Under the pieces are notes generated by a model. That model had not been told where the DNA came from, ran no database searches, and was given only the letters and a program-made list of their open reading frames with translations. Made by a program: the position numbers and the translations under genes. A stretch of DNA of 64,000 bases from Galbibacter sp. BG1 (GTDB lineage Bacteria; Bacteroidota; Bacteroidia; Flavobacteriales; Flavobacteriaceae). Shown piece by piece: positions 8,906-18,652 of the stretch. Each line of letters starts with the position of its first letter. Position 1 is the first letter of the stretch. The stretch covers positions 3,353,501 to 3,417,500 of the forward strand of contig NZ_CP058364.1 in NCBI RefSeq assembly GCF_013391805.1, written 5' to 3'.

Positions 8906-9993
8906 ACATTAAACCTAAAATGCATCACATCTCCATCTTTTACGATGTACTCCTTCCCTTCTACTCGCATTTTCCCGGCTTCCTTTACCTTATTTTCGCT
9001 TCCATAGTTTACATAATCATTGTAACCAATTACTTCAGCTCTAATAAAACCCTTTTCGAAATCGGTGTGGATAACCCCTGCCGCTTGTGGCGCCGTTGAA
9101 CCAACTGGAATGGTCCAAGCACGAACTTCCTTAACACCAGCAGTGAAATAGGTTTGTAAATCGAGTAATTTATAAGCAGCGCGAATTAATTTTGAAGCAC
9201 CCGGCTCTTCCAAACCAATATCTTCCAAAAACATTTTACGTTCTTCGTAATCCTCCAATTCTGCGATGTCTGCTTCAATAGCAACCGCCAATACAATTAC
9301 TTCCGCATTTTCATCCTTAACGGCCTCTTTTACCTTTGCCACATATTCATTTCCGTCTTTAGCCGCACCTTCATCTACATTACACACGTAAAGAATAGGC
9401 TTTGCGGTTAACAGTTGAAAGTTTGCAATGAATTCTGCTTCGTCTTCGGTAACGTCTACTGCACGGGCCGAAATCCCACTTTCCAAAGCGGTTTTAAAAC
9501 GCAGCAACAACGCTTCTTCCATTTGGGCATCTTTATCGCCTGTTTTAGCCGCTCTTTTCACTTTTTCCAACCTTTTATCAACCGTTTCCAGGTCTTTTAG
9601 CTGAAGTTCAATATCGATGGTTTCTTTGTCGCGAATAGGATTTACATTTCCGTCTACGTGAACAATATTGTCATTTTCAAAGCAACGCAACACGTGAATA
9701 ATAGCATTACATTCACGTATATTCCCTAAAAACTGATTTCCCAATCCTTCTCCTTTGCTGGCTCCTTTTACCAATCCGGCAATATCCACAATCTCTACTG
9801 TTGCAGGCATTACACGCTCGGGATTAACTAAGGATTCCAGTTTTTGCAAACGGCTATCTGGCACGTTTACCACCCCTAAATTAGGTTCGATAGTACAAAA
9901 GGGAAAATTGGCACTTTGTGCTTTTGCATTCGATAAACAATTAAACAAAGTTGATTTTCCAACATTAGGTAACCCTACAATTCCAGCTTTCAC
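8902..9993 (-). CDS. ychF: Redox-regulated ATPase YchF (Obg family)
   Basis: The 363-residue protein has the Obg-like P-loop GLPNVGKS at residues 7-14, the switch motif [10 protein letters not shown], and NVDE at the G4 position, which in this family favours ATP over GTP. The C-terminal TGS domain ends with [12 protein letters not shown]. YchF/OLA1 associates with ribosomes and is linked to stress responses. Length is typical. It is monocistronic: a -7 box TATATTTG occurs upstream on the minus strand at 10099-10106, and its end overlaps the plus-strand receptor gene tail to tail. Confidence 0.97.
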   Translation of the reverse strand: MKAGIVGLPNVGKSTLFNCLSNAKAQSANFPFCTIEPNLGVVNVPDSRLQKLESLVNPERVMPATVEIVDIAGLVKGASKGEGLGNQFLGNIRECNAIIHVLRCFENDNIVHVDGNVNPIRDKETIDIELQLKDLETVDKRLEKVKRAAKTGDKDAQMEEALLLRFKTALESGISARAVDVTEDEAEFIANFQLLTAKPILYVCNVDEGAAKDGNEYVAKVKEAVKDENAEVIVLAVAIEADIAELEDYEERKMFLEDIGLEEPGASKLIRAAYKLLDLQTYFTAGVKEVRAWTIPVGSTAPQAAGVIHTDFEKGFIRAEVIGYNDYVNYGSENKVKEAGKMRVEGKEYIVKDGDVMHFRFNV

Positions 9994-10232
9994 ACGTTTA
10001 GATTTTAGTATTTATTTCTTTTTAATATATAAATTGAGAACCTACATAATCACTCCGTTCCCAAATTTAAAAAATTGTATTTCAAATTTTTTCGCGTGCA
10101 AATATAGGTATAAGCTTCAATCTATTAAAGCTGCGGTCACAAAATAGTTTTGTTATATCATTTTCACTTTAATTTTAGCGGAAAACACTGTGCCTACAAT
10201 TGTAAATAACGCTTCGAGAGTTTAACTTTTTA

Positions 10233-10265
10233 TTGCACTTTCATCTTTTAAATTAGCTATCTTTA
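10233..10265 (+). promoter_or_regulatory. Candidate promoter for the YitT-family gene
   Basis: TTG at 10233-10235 and TATCTTTA at 10258-10265 resemble the Bacteroidota -33/-7 elements (TTTG and TAnnTTTG), with one mismatch in the -7 box and a spacer of 22, slightly long. The start codon follows within about 20 bases. Confidence 0.4.
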
Positions 10266-10285
10266 GCTGAAATAATAGGGTGCCC

Positions 10286-11272
10286 ATGAATTCTTTTTTT
10301 AAGAAAATTATTGTAGATCGTGTTCGAAGGAAATACCGCGAAGGCGGTAAGAATGGCGAATCGGATCAGCGAAGTTTTAAAAAACAAGTTACCGATCTTG
10401 AAGTGGAAATTTCACATGAAATTCATGATATCTTTTATATTTTAATGGGTGTTTTAGCGGCATCCTTCGGTCTTAAGGGTTTTCTGCTCCCGAGTTCTTT
10501 TATAGATGGCGGCGTAACTGGAATTTCCCTCATTACAAGAGAGCTTACCAACATCCCGCTTTCCATCCTAATCTTTGTTTTAAACCTGCCTTTTGTAATC
10601 CTAGCCTATTTTGCCATAAGTAAAAGATTTGCCATAAGTAGTATTATTGGGATATTTCTATTGGCACTGGCGGTACATTTTATCCCCTTCCCCATGGTAA
10701 CCAACGATAAAATATTAATAGCTGCTTTTGGTGGGTTTTTCCTAGGTCTTGGCATTGGCATGGCAATTCGTGGAGGCGCCATTATAGACGGCACGGAAGT
10801 TCTCGCTATCTACATTAGTAGAAAATCGAGTCTTACCGTTGGGAATGTGATCCTCCTTTTCAATATTGTAATTTTTATAACTGCCGCTTATATATTTTCC
10901 ACAGAAATAGCGTTGTATGCCATCTTAACTTATTTTTCGGCCTCTAAAACCGTGGATTTCGTAATAGATGGTATCGAGGAGTTTATTGGGGTAACTATCA
11001 TTTCTGATAAATACAACGACATCCGTAAAGCCATTATCCATAAAATGGGGCGTGGTTGCACTATTATAAAAGGGCAACGAGGTTATTCTCCGGATAACTC
11101 CCCGCTCAAAAACATCGATATTGTATACACCGTAATAACACGATTGGAAATGTCTGCCCTAAAAACTGAGATTGATAAAATTGATAAAAATGCATTTATC
11201 ATTATGAATTCTGTTAAAGACACCAAAGGCGGGATGATTAAAAAGAAACCTTTAACAAAAATTAAATCGTAG
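10286..11272 (+). CDS. YitT family membrane protein (DUF161/DUF2179)
   Basis: After a charged cytoplasmic N-terminus of about 60 residues, the protein has five to six hydrophobic segments, including FGLKGFLLPSSFIDGGVTG and GLGIGMAIRGGAIIDGTE, both diagnostic of the YitT family. It then has a C-terminal cytoplasmic DUF2179 domain (about 245-330; GRGCTIIKGQRGYS). The function of the family is unknown; transport has been proposed. A GTG two codons earlier (10280) could also serve as start, but I prefer the ATG. The stop TAG shares its last base with the GTG start of the next gene, indicating coupling. Confidence 0.9.
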   Translation: MNSFFKKIIVDRVRRKYREGGKNGESDQRSFKKQVTDLEVEISHEIHDIFYILMGVLAASFGLKGFLLPSSFIDGGVTGISLITRELTNIPLSILIFVLNLPFVILAYFAISKRFAISSIIGIFLLALAVHFIPFPMVTNDKILIAAFGGFFLGLGIGMAIRGGAIIDGTEVLAIYISRKSSLTVGNVILLFNIVIFITAAYIFSTEIALYAILTYFSASKTVDFVIDGIEEFIGVTIISDKYNDIRKAIIHKMGRGCTIIKGQRGYSPDNSPLKNIDIVYTVITRLEMSALKTEIDKIDKNAFIIMNSVKDTKGGMIKKKPLTKIKS

Positions 11273-11655
11273 TGCTACAAGGAATACACCATATCGCCAT
11301 TATTTCTTCGGACTATAAAACATCTAAACATTTTTATACTGAAATATTAGGCTTGGACATAATTCGTGAAGTGTATCGAGAAGAACGTAACTCTTACAAA
11401 TTGGACTTGGCACTAAATGGCGTATACGTTATAGAGTTATTCTCCTTTCCCAATCCGCCTAAACGTACCAGCCGACCGGAAGCAACTGGATTAAGACATT
11501 TGGCCTTTGCTGCTGAAAATCTAGATGTTTACATTGAGCAACTTTCTAAAAATAAAATTAAAATAGAAGGCATTAGAATTGATGAACACACGGGAAAACG
11601 CTTTACCTTTTTTTCTGATCCCGACGATCTTCCTATTGAATTGTATGAAATATAA
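11272..11655 (+). CDS. VOC family protein (glyoxalase-like, YaeR/GloA2 type)
   Basis: A 127-residue vicinal-oxygen-chelate protein with two beta-alpha-beta modules. Metal-ligand positions are visible as the HH of GIHHIAIIS near residue 6, ELFSFP (E about 56), GLRHLAF (H about 77) and the final LPIELYEI glutamate. This arrangement is typical of the YaeR/SMU1112c group, whose substrate is uncertain. Length matches the family. Translation probably starts at the GTG overlapping the previous stop codon by one base; no better ATG exists at the N-terminus. Confidence 0.88.
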   Translation: MLQGIHHIAIISSDYKTSKHFYTEILGLDIIREVYREERNSYKLDLALNGVYVIELFSFPNPPKRTSRPEATGLRHLAFAAENLDVYIEQLSKNKIKIEGIRIDEHTGKRFTFFSDPDDLPIELYEI

Positions 11656-11780
11656 TTATCTATCTTAGTCACTTTTCAAACATACTTTTCTATATAAAAA
11701 GTTAAACATTTGGTAGTGTAACATAATTTTAATCTTTTTGATACGTTTTAATTACAACAAGATTTAAAAGCAAATTTTAT

Positions 11781-12836
11781 ATGAAATTTATCAAAACGAT
11801 ATTTAGTTTAGTGTGTATAGCAAGTCTTTTTATGGCTTGTGGTTCATCTGATGATGATTTTAATGGTGATGGAGGTATTCCCGACTGTCTTGGTTTTGAA
11901 AAAGCGACCTTAAAAATTACCATTCAAGATGAATTCACGACCCTCCCGGGAAAAGTTTCCGTTTTTTTTAAGGTAAACGATACCAAAGGAAATGCGGTTC
12001 CTAACCTTCAGGCTAGTAATTTTAATATTTTTGAGCAGGGATCCAACGATAACTGCCCAAGAAGTATTTCACCTTCCGAAGCATTCAGTAGAATTTCACC
12101 AAACGAACAAATATTCAATACGAACACTTTATTGGTATTGGATTTAAGTAACAGTGTATTGAGTTCAAGTCTGGAGGAGTTAAAAACGGCATCCACAAGT
12201 TTTATCGATCAGGTTATGCCAACAACACCCAGCGAACAGTACAAAATGGCCATTTATTGGTTTGATGGAGAAGAAGAGTTACACGAACTGAATCCGCTTA
12301 CCACGAATAAAGAAGAACTAAAAATGGCAATTGAAGGTGTTACGGATTCCATTAGTAGCGATGCTTCTACCAACTTATACGGTGCCGTGGTACAGTCCAC
12401 AAAAATTGCAGACGATATATTAAAGGAAAATGAGGCCAATGATATTTTGGCGGCATCTTCTGTGGTTATTTTTACAGATGGTACCGACCAAGCCGCAAGG
12501 GTTCCAGAAAGTACCGCATTGAATACGGTAGAAAATGCCGATGAGAATATTTCTTTCTTTACTATTGGATTAGGAAACGAAATTGACAATGTAGTATTGG
12601 AAAAAATTGGTAAAACCGGAAGTGCCTTCGCCAACAATAAAGAGGAGCTGGAAGATACTTTTGAAGAAATTTCTGAAAACGTAGCTGGACAAGCAAAGAG
12701 TTATTACCTATTTGAATATTGTAGTCCGAAACGAAGTGGTATCAACGATTTAATAATACAAGCCGTACAAGGAGAAAAACAAGGCTCTGTAAAAACACAA
12801 TTCGACGCTACTGGATTTACAGGAGGATGTAAATAA
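11781..12836 (+). CDS. von Willebrand factor A domain lipoprotein
   Basis: A 351-residue lipoprotein: the hydrophobic leader ends in the lipobox LFMAC with C20 as the lipidation site, followed by an Asp-rich linker (SSDDD) typical of Bacteroidota lipoproteins. A beta-sandwich-like stretch (about 42-100) precedes a vWA domain with a complete MIDAS: DLSNS (D121, S123, S125), a central threonine region (SSDASTNLYGA), and FTDGTD. The family binds protein ligands through a divalent metal. It probably sits in the outer membrane and acts as an adhesion or scaffold factor; the partner is unknown. It appears monocistronic, followed by a strong bidirectional terminator. Confidence 0.85.
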   Translation: MKFIKTIFSLVCIASLFMACGSSDDDFNGDGGIPDCLGFEKATLKITIQDEFTTLPGKVSVFFKVNDTKGNAVPNLQASNFNIFEQGSNDNCPRSISPSEAFSRISPNEQIFNTNTLLVLDLSNSVLSSSLEELKTASTSFIDQVMPTTPSEQYKMAIYWFDGEEELHELNPLTTNKEELKMAIEGVTDSISSDASTNLYGAVVQSTKIADDILKENEANDILAASSVVIFTDGTDQAARVPESTALNTVENADENISFFTIGLGNEIDNVVLEKIGKTGSAFANNKEELEDTFEEISENVAGQAKSYYLFEYCSPKRSGINDLIIQAVQGEKQGSVKTQFDATGFTGGCK

Positions 12837-12860
12837 GAATAATTAGACCTTACAAAAACA

Positions 12861-12887
12861 AAAAAGAGCCGTAAAACGGCTCTTTTT
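12861..12887. terminator. Bidirectional intrinsic terminator
   Basis: AAAAAGAGCCGT and ACGGCTCTTTTTT form a 12-bp stem with A and T runs on both sides. It serves both the vWA lipoprotein gene and the convergent helicase gene, whose stop codon begins in the T-run. Confidence 0.9.
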
Positions 12888-14393
12888 TTATGACTGGTAT
12901 TCTTTTACAATATTCATTCGAAGTTTCCTAAAATAGTCTTCTGCAAGCCAATCCCTATAGTTTTTTGTGCTTTTGCTTATGCAATACGAATAGCGTTTTA
13001 TACGGCTATCGATATCGTCTTTCAATTCCATGGCAAGCATTCGTGCCTCATAGGCATCTTCACTATTTTCCACGCACATTTCGGTGTGTTGTTCTAAAGA
13101 CTTTTCTAAGATAATTTTAGATCGCAATCCTTTTTTTATCACATCATCATATAAGTTTTCAATATCAAAGGAAACATCTTCGGTTTTATCAAACTTTTTA
13201 CGTAATTGGGCTGGCATTTCGTAAACGAAATTACTTTCAATCTCCTCGTCATCTTTAATGTTTTCTAAATAAAAGTCTGGATACTTGAAAATATGTTGCC
13301 AATCTACAGGCTCGCTCCACAGTCCGAAACGTGCCACATTATTCCCCAAATCGATTACGGTAAACCTATTTTTTTTCTCTAGTACCCTAGATCCACGACC
13401 AATCATCTGGAAATAAAGGGTAAGCGATCTTGTCGCCCTGTTTAAGATAATGGTTTCCACGGAAGGTTCATCAAATCCTGTGGTTAAAATACTCACAGAA
13501 CTTAAAATAGCATCTGGGGTATTTTTAAACCATTTCAATATCTCCTTTCGTTCCTTGTTACTGTGTGTATTGTCGAGATGCCTTACCGGGTAACCTGCCT
13601 CCCGAAACATTTCGTACACATACCAAGATGTATTTATACCGTTGTTAAAAATAAGGGTCTTCTTTCCTTTGGATTTTTCTTCGTAAGCATACAAAAGCTT
13701 TTCCTGCATCTCCAAGTTGGAATACAGAGCTTCAGAAGATTTAACCGTATAATCCCCGTTGATTCCCACTTTTAATGCCCCAAGACCTACATCGTAGGAA
13801 TATGTTTCCGCTTTCGCCAAAAAGCCCTTATTGATCAATGTTTTTATAGCTTCCCCAATGATAAGTTCATTGTAATTGTCTTTCATGGGAAGTTTAATGT
13901 TCGAACTTAAGGGAGTAGCTGTAACACCCAGAATAAAACTATTTTTAAAATAGGACAGTAATTTTCTAAAAGAATTGTAATGTGCTTCATCTATAATTAC
14001 AAGGCCAACATCATCAATTTTAAGTTTGTTATCATTGAGACGGTTTTTAAGCGTTTCCACCATGGCCACAAAGCACATATACTCCTCTTGATCGGGTAAT
14101 TCTTTTACTTTGCTGTTTATAACCTTGTTTTTAACATTAAAACCACGCAACATTTTAGAGGTTTGTTTACTCAACTCGATTCTATGGGTAAGCACCACCA
14201 CTTTTTTGTTGTATTGCTGAATGTATCTCCTTACAATTTCAGAAAAAATTACCGTTTTCCCCCCTCCAGTTGGGAGTTGATATAACAAATGATAATTTGG
14301 AGGCTGATTTTGAATACGATCAAATATCTCGTCTATTGCCCCTTTTTGATAATCGTAGAGCTCCTTTTTTTCTTCTTCTTCAATCGTAAACAT
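12888..14393 (-). CDS. DEAD/DEAH box helicase (superfamily 2)
   Basis: The 501-residue protein has the SF2 motifs in order: Q-like region with YQKGAID near residue 20, Walker A PTGGGKT at about 41-47, DEAH (Walker B), GVTATP (motif III), and the C-terminal RecA-like domain with TTGFDEPSVETI and QMIGRGSR (motif VI). This is the SSL2/RapA-like, type III restriction-like helicase architecture. No nuclease domain is fused and no methylase lies nearby, so it is probably a stand-alone DNA or RNA helicase. The C-terminal about 120 residues are charged and helical. A -7 box TAAATTTG on the minus strand lies 31 bases upstream. Confidence 0.9.
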   Translation of the reverse strand: MFTIEEEEKKELYDYQKGAIDEIFDRIQNQPPNYHLLYQLPTGGGKTVIFSEIVRRYIQQYNKKVVVLTHRIELSKQTSKMLRGFNVKNKVINSKVKELPDQEEYMCFVAMVETLKNRLNDNKLKIDDVGLVIIDEAHYNSFRKLLSYFKNSFILGVTATPLSSNIKLPMKDNYNELIIGEAIKTLINKGFLAKAETYSYDVGLGALKVGINGDYTVKSSEALYSNLEMQEKLLYAYEEKSKGKKTLIFNNGINTSWYVYEMFREAGYPVRHLDNTHSNKERKEILKWFKNTPDAILSSVSILTTGFDEPSVETIILNRATRSLTLYFQMIGRGSRVLEKKNRFTVIDLGNNVARFGLWSEPVDWQHIFKYPDFYLENIKDDEEIESNFVYEMPAQLRKKFDKTEDVSFDIENLYDDVIKKGLRSKIILEKSLEQHTEMCVENSEDAYEARMLAMELKDDIDSRIKRYSYCISKSTKNYRDWLAEDYFRKLRMNIVKEYQS

Positions 14394-14423
14394 GCTTCTT
14401 TATTAGGTAAATGGTTAAACGTG

Positions 14424-14431
14424 CAAATTTA
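14424..14431 (-). promoter_or_regulatory. Candidate -7 box for the helicase gene
   Basis: TAAATTTG followed by CACG on the minus strand is a perfect match to TAnnTTTG and is suitably placed upstream of the helicase start. No clear -33 TTTG is visible. Confidence 0.4.
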
Positions 14432-14589
14432 GCTAGTTTTATGTTTAATGTGAAATTTAAATTGGAGATAAACACAAGATTAACAAATAACCCCATTATT
14501 TAGAGCGATTTTACATTTATAAAAACCTAGCTGCAAGTACTTTAAACAATACTTAACATTAATGCTATGGTCTTTCCATAAATTTGCTG

Positions 14590-14597
14590 TAGTTTCG
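14590..14597 (+). promoter_or_regulatory. Candidate -7 box for the FKBP gene
   Basis: TAGTTTCG followed by CAC matches TAnnTTTG at seven of eight positions, 55 bases before the start codon. The -33 element is weak. Confidence 0.33.
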
Positions 14598-14652
14598 CAC
14601 TTTAAGTAAAAACGTAAGTTTGCACAGAGGCAAACACAATTAAAATTTTTGT

Positions 14653-15081
14653 ATGAGTCAAGTAAAGGAAAACGACACAGTTAAAGTTCATTACACAGGA
14701 AAATTAGAAGACGGTCAAGTTTTTGATAGTTCTCTGGAAAGAGAGCCATTGGAATTTACACTTGGTCAAGGTCAATTAATCCCTGGGTTTGAAAATGGAA
14801 TTTTAAATATGTCGGTTAACGAAAAAAAGACTATTAATATTCCATCTTCTGAAGCCTATGGAGACGTAAGGGAAGAATTACTTCAAGAAATCCCAAAAAG
14901 TGAGCTTCCAGAAAATATAGAACCTAAGCAAGGAATGGGACTTGTTTCCCGCACTCCAGAAGGAAGAGAAATCCAACTAGTGGTTGCCGATGTAAAAGAC
15001 GAGTCTATCGTTGTAGATGCCAACCATCCATTAGCTGGAAAAGATCTAGTATTTGATATTGAGGTATTGGAGATTAAGTAA
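14653..15081 (+). CDS. FKBP-type peptidyl-prolyl cis-trans isomerase (SlyD-like)
   Basis: A 142-residue cytoplasmic FKBP. The isomerase domain halves (VKVHYTGKLEDGQVFDSS and the C-terminal strand LVFDIEVLEIK) are interrupted at about 70-120 by an insert-in-flap chaperone domain (EIPKSELPENIEPKQGMG), and NHPLAGK is present. This is the SlyD arrangement. The His-rich metal-binding tail of E. coli SlyD is absent, so a nickel role is unlikely; a general folding role is expected. It has no signal peptide. A strong terminator follows, so the gene is monocistronic. Confidence 0.93.
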   Translation: MSQVKENDTVKVHYTGKLEDGQVFDSSLEREPLEFTLGQGQLIPGFENGILNMSVNEKKTINIPSSEAYGDVREELLQEIPKSELPENIEPKQGMGLVSRTPEGREIQLVVADVKDESIVVDANHPLAGKDLVFDIEVLEIK

Positions 15082-15107
15082 TTTCCACATCTTTAAAATA
15101 GAAGAAA

Positions 15108-15144
15108 AAGCCTGAGAAATGTAAAAATTTTCTCAGGCTTCTTT
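15108..15144 (+). terminator. Intrinsic terminator after the FKBP gene
   Basis: AAGCCTGAGAAA and TTTCTCAGGCTT form a perfect 12-bp stem with an eight-base AT-rich loop, followed by CTTTT. Confidence 0.9.
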
Positions 15145-15301
15145 TATTAAAAATTTCTTAAATAAATTAACGAAATCAACTTATTTCTTAATTATTTCCC
15201 AATTTAATGCTCCAAAAGTAATTAAATCAATAGTTTATTTGCTTTTCTGAAAAAAAATGGTTATTAATGCGAGGTTAATAAAAGTTTATAGAAAAAAATA
15301 T

Positions 15302-16165
15302 ATGAGACAACTAAAAATTATAAAGCAGGTAACCAACCGAGAATCGAAGTCTTTAGATAAGTATTTACAAGACATAAGTAAGATCGATATGATCACTGCC
15401 GATGAAGAAGTAGAATTGGCACAACGAATTCGAGAGGGAGACCAGGTTGCCTTGGAAAAATTAACGAAAGCTAATTTGCGCTTTGTAGTTTCAGTTGCCA
15501 AGCAATACCAAAATCAGGGATTAAAATTACCTGACCTTATTAACGAAGGAAACCTAGGTCTGGTAAAAGCAGCCAAAAGGTTTGATGAAACCCGAGGGTT
15601 TAAGTTTATTTCTTATGCTGTTTGGTGGATTCGTCAATCTATTCTTCAAGCTTTGGCAGAGCAATCCCGTATTGTAAGGTTACCGCTCAACAAAATTGGT
15701 TCTATAAATAAAATTAACAAAGCGTATTCATTTTTAGAACAAGAGCATGAGCGCGCACCTTCTGCGGAAGAAATTGCCAAAGAATTGGATATGACGGTTA
15801 AGGACGTGAAACAGTCCATGAGAAACTCCGGAAGACACCTATCTATGGATGCGCCGTTAAAAGAAGGGGAAACCTCCAATCTGTACGATGTAGTAAGGTC
15901 TGGGGAGTCTCCAAATCCAGATAAAGACTTATTGCACGATTCCCTTAATATTGAAATTAACCGGGCATTAGAAACCCTTACCAACAGGGAAGCAGACGTT
16001 ATAAGGTTAAATTATGGGATCGGGGACCAACAACCAATGACCCTAGAAGAAATTGGGGATGTTTTCGACTTGACTCGCGAGCGAGTAAGACAAATTCGTG
16101 AAAAAGGAATAAGACGATTAAGACATAATTCCAGAAGTAAAATACTAAAAATGTATTTAGGATAG
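15302..16165 (+). CDS. rpoD: Primary sigma factor RpoD (SigA) of the short Bacteroidota type
   Basis: The 287-residue protein starts at ATG 15302 (MRQLKI); an in-frame upstream ATG at 15257 would add 15 AT-encoded residues that fit no sigma factor. Region 1.2 ([20 protein letters not shown]), region 2 ([20 protein letters not shown], then [15 protein letters not shown] for -10 recognition), region 3 and region 4 ([20 protein letters not shown]) are complete. Region 1.1 is missing, as in other Bacteroidota primary sigma factors, which read the -33 TTTG and -7 TAnnTTTG elements seen in this window. It is monocistronic with its own terminator. Confidence 0.96.
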   Translation: MRQLKIIKQVTNRESKSLDKYLQDISKIDMITADEEVELAQRIREGDQVALEKLTKANLRFVVSVAKQYQNQGLKLPDLINEGNLGLVKAAKRFDETRGFKFISYAVWWIRQSILQALAEQSRIVRLPLNKIGSINKINKAYSFLEQEHERAPSAEEIAKELDMTVKDVKQSMRNSGRHLSMDAPLKEGETSNLYDVVRSGESPNPDKDLLHDSLNIEINRALETLTNREADVIRLNYGIGDQQPMTLEEIGDVFDLTRERVRQIREKGIRRLRHNSRSKILKMYLG

Positions 16166-16186
16166 TTTTACTTTTATAGTAATTAC

Positions 16187-16217
16187 AATCCCGCTTTATT
16201 CAAGCGGGATTTTTTTG
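16187..16217 (+). terminator. Intrinsic terminator after rpoD
   Basis: AATCCCGCTT and AAGCGGGATT form a perfect 10-bp stem with a five-base loop, followed by a T-run. Confidence 0.93.
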
Positions 16218-16306
16218 TGCCAATAAACTTTGCGTCCCTTTTTATACGTTAACTTTAATAGTTATTTAACCTTAGTTGAATTAAATATTTTGTTTGTTTG
16301 TAGGCT

Positions 16307-18571
16307 ATGATAAAAACCTTCTTGAAAAAATATAAAAAGCATATTTTAATTGCTTTTGGAAGCCTTTTGGGGCTTTTTATTGTTTTTGTTTTAAGTGTTT
16401 ATTTAGGTGCTTGGGGACCAATTCCATCAGAAGATGAATTAAAAAATTTAGATCTCGACCAAGCTACCGAAATCCTGGCGGATGATGGCCGACTATTGGG
16501 TAAACTTTACATAAACGACCGCCAACCAATTGTTTTTGATAGTATTCCTGAAAATTTAATACATGCGCTTGTTGCCACAGAAGACGCCCGTTTCTACGAA
16601 CATAACGGCGTAGACAATAGAAGTTTGCTGAGAGTTTTATTTAAATCTATTCTTTTACAAGATGAATCTTCTGGAGGGGGAAGTACCATAAGCCAACAGC
16701 TGGCAAAAAATCTATATCCAAGAAAAAACCTAGGATCTTTAGGGATTTTAGTTCATAAATTGCGGGAATCCATTATTGCAAAAAGACTGGAAAAGGTATA
16801 CTCTAAAGAAGAAATTCTTTTAAATTACCTCAATACCGTACCTTTTAGCGATAATACATATGGCATAGAGAGTGCATCCAAGCATTTTTTCAATAAATCT
16901 ACCCACCAATTATCCACAAGTGAAGCAGCAACATTAATCGGCTCTTTAAAAGCCACATATTATTACAATCCGAAACTATTCCCCCAGCGGAGCTTAGAGC
17001 GCCGAAATGTAGTTTTAAGTCAGATGAAGAATTATAATTATCTGGACGAAGAAGCCTACGATAGCCTTGTAAAAGATTCTTTAAAGCTAGACCTTCAAGA
17101 ATACAGTTATAACGATGGCTTGGCGCCTTATTTTAGGGAACATGTACGGTTGTACCTAAAAGATTGGCTCCGGGAATACAACGAAAAGAAAGATACTTCC
17201 ATTAACATCTATACTGATGGTTTAAAAATATACACGACCATTAACTACGAGATGCAACAACTAGCCGAACAGGCCGTCACAGAGCATATTAGCAGCCTTC
17301 AGCAGCAGTTTGAAGCCAGTTATGGGGAATCTGCCCCATGGTTAACGAACAAGCCTCTTATTGAAACAGAGCTCTCTAAAACCTTGGCCTATAAAAAACT
17401 GGCTAATAAAGATTATTCCAAAGAGCAAATCTGGGATTCCCTTCAGCAAAAAAAACCGATGAGCGTATTTTCTTGGGAAGGGAAACAAAAAGATACCATG
17501 AGCACTATCGACAGCATTCAACACTATTTAAAGTTTTTGAATTGTGGATTTGTAGCGATCAATCCGAAAAACGGTGCTTTAAAAACTTGGGTTGGAGGTA
17601 TTAATTACGAATATTTTAAATACGATCATGTAATTCAGAGCAAACGCCAAGTAGGTTCAACCTTTAAACCATTTGTATATACTACCGCACTTGAGAATGG
17701 CGTAGACCCTTGCTCCTACTTTTCCATCGCTCCTGTTGAATATGAAAACTTAAAGGGTTGGACACCCAAAAATGCTACAGAAGAAGAGGATAATGACCAA
17801 GATTATATGAACTATTCCATGGAATTTGCCTTGAGCAATTCCATAAACACCATTGCAGTAAAAGTTTTGGAAAAGGCAGGTATACAAAATACCATTCTAC
17901 AAGCTCAAAAAATGGGCATCTCCTCTACCCTTCCAGAAGTGCCTTCCCTAGCGTTAGGTACGGCGGAAGTAAGCCTTATGGAAATGGCAAAAGCCTATAC
18001 CAGCTATGTAAATAAGAGCAAACCAGCAGAACCATTCTTTATCAACAAAATAGAAGATCATTACGGAAATTCTTTATGGGAACCTAAAAAAAAGAAGTCC
18101 GAAAGTGAGGAAGCTTTTTCAGACACAACGAGGGAAATAATGCTGGAAATGATGAAATCCACCATAAATTCTGGTACCGCCGCTAGATTACGGTCTACCT
18201 ATGGATTAACCAATGATATTGCCGGAAAAACGGGAACTACACAAAACAATAAAGATGCTTGGTTCGTGGGCATTACCCCTAAATTGGTAAGTGTAACTTG
18301 GGTAGGACTCGATAATCATCAAATAGGTTTTAAAACTACGGCCATGGGTCAAGGAGCAAATGCAGCCTTACCTATTTTTGGGAAGTGGTACCTACAAATG
18401 AGCAAGAATAAAGATTTTAACACCATCACCCGTGCTAAATTTGATAAGCCATCTGAGGAAGTGTTGGAAAGTTTAGACTGTGATGTAGAAAAAAAAGATG
18501 GATTTTTTAAACGTTTATTTTCCAACCCAGACAAGAAGAAACGGAAAAAATTCAAAACAAAAGACAATTAA
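16307..18571 (+). CDS. Class A penicillin-binding protein 1A (transglycosylase/transpeptidase)
   Basis: A 754-residue bifunctional peptidoglycan synthase anchored by one N-terminal transmembrane helix (about 13-36). The glycosyltransferase family 51 domain shows ATEDARFYEHNGVD with its catalytic glutamate at about residue 92, and GGGSTISQQLAKN. The transpeptidase domain has the three catalytic motifs: STFK (serine nucleophile, in RQVGSTFKPF), SNS (ALSNSINT), and KTGTT. The C-terminus is basic and lysine-rich. It polymerises and cross-links glycan strands at the periplasmic face. It is transcribed alone, well separated from its neighbours. Confidence 0.95.
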   Translation: MIKTFLKKYKKHILIAFGSLLGLFIVFVLSVYLGAWGPIPSEDELKNLDLDQATEILADDGRLLGKLYINDRQPIVFDSIPENLIHALVATEDARFYEHNGVDNRSLLRVLFKSILLQDESSGGGSTISQQLAKNLYPRKNLGSLGILVHKLRESIIAKRLEKVYSKEEILLNYLNTVPFSDNTYGIESASKHFFNKSTHQLSTSEAATLIGSLKATYYYNPKLFPQRSLERRNVVLSQMKNYNYLDEEAYDSLVKDSLKLDLQEYSYNDGLAPYFREHVRLYLKDWLREYNEKKDTSINIYTDGLKIYTTINYEMQQLAEQAVTEHISSLQQQFEASYGESAPWLTNKPLIETELSKTLAYKKLANKDYSKEQIWDSLQQKKPMSVFSWEGKQKDTMSTIDSIQHYLKFLNCGFVAINPKNGALKTWVGGINYEYFKYDHVIQSKRQVGSTFKPFVYTTALENGVDPCSYFSIAPVEYENLKGWTPKNATEEEDNDQDYMNYSMEFALSNSINTIAVKVLEKAGIQNTILQAQKMGISSTLPEVPSLALGTAEVSLMEMAKAYTSYVNKSKPAEPFFINKIEDHYGNSLWEPKKKKSESEEAFSDTTREIMLEMMKSTINSGTAARLRSTYGLTNDIAGKTGTTQNNKDAWFVGITPKLVSVTWVGLDNHQIGFKTTAMGQGANAALPIFGKWYLQMSKNKDFNTITRAKFDKPSEEVLESLDCDVEKKDGFFKRLFSNPDKKKRKKFKTKDN

Positions 18572-18592
18572 GGGTTTCCTTCAATTTTCTAG

Positions 18593-18600
18593 TAACTTTG
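18593..18600 (+). promoter_or_regulatory. Candidate -7 box for the MscS-like channel gene
   Basis: TAACTTTG is a perfect TAnnTTTG match, 52 bases before the start codon and just after the preceding gene. No convincing -33 element. Confidence 0.42.
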
Positions 18601-18652
18601 CAATAAGTTCTTTTAACGGAAAAGAAACTAATATAGAACTGCATTAAAATTT

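Noticed and set aside
15257-15301. Upstream in-frame ATG for rpoD
   Set aside because: The added 15 residues are AT-encoded and unlike any sigma factor; MRQLKI at 15302 is the usual N-terminus in this phylum.
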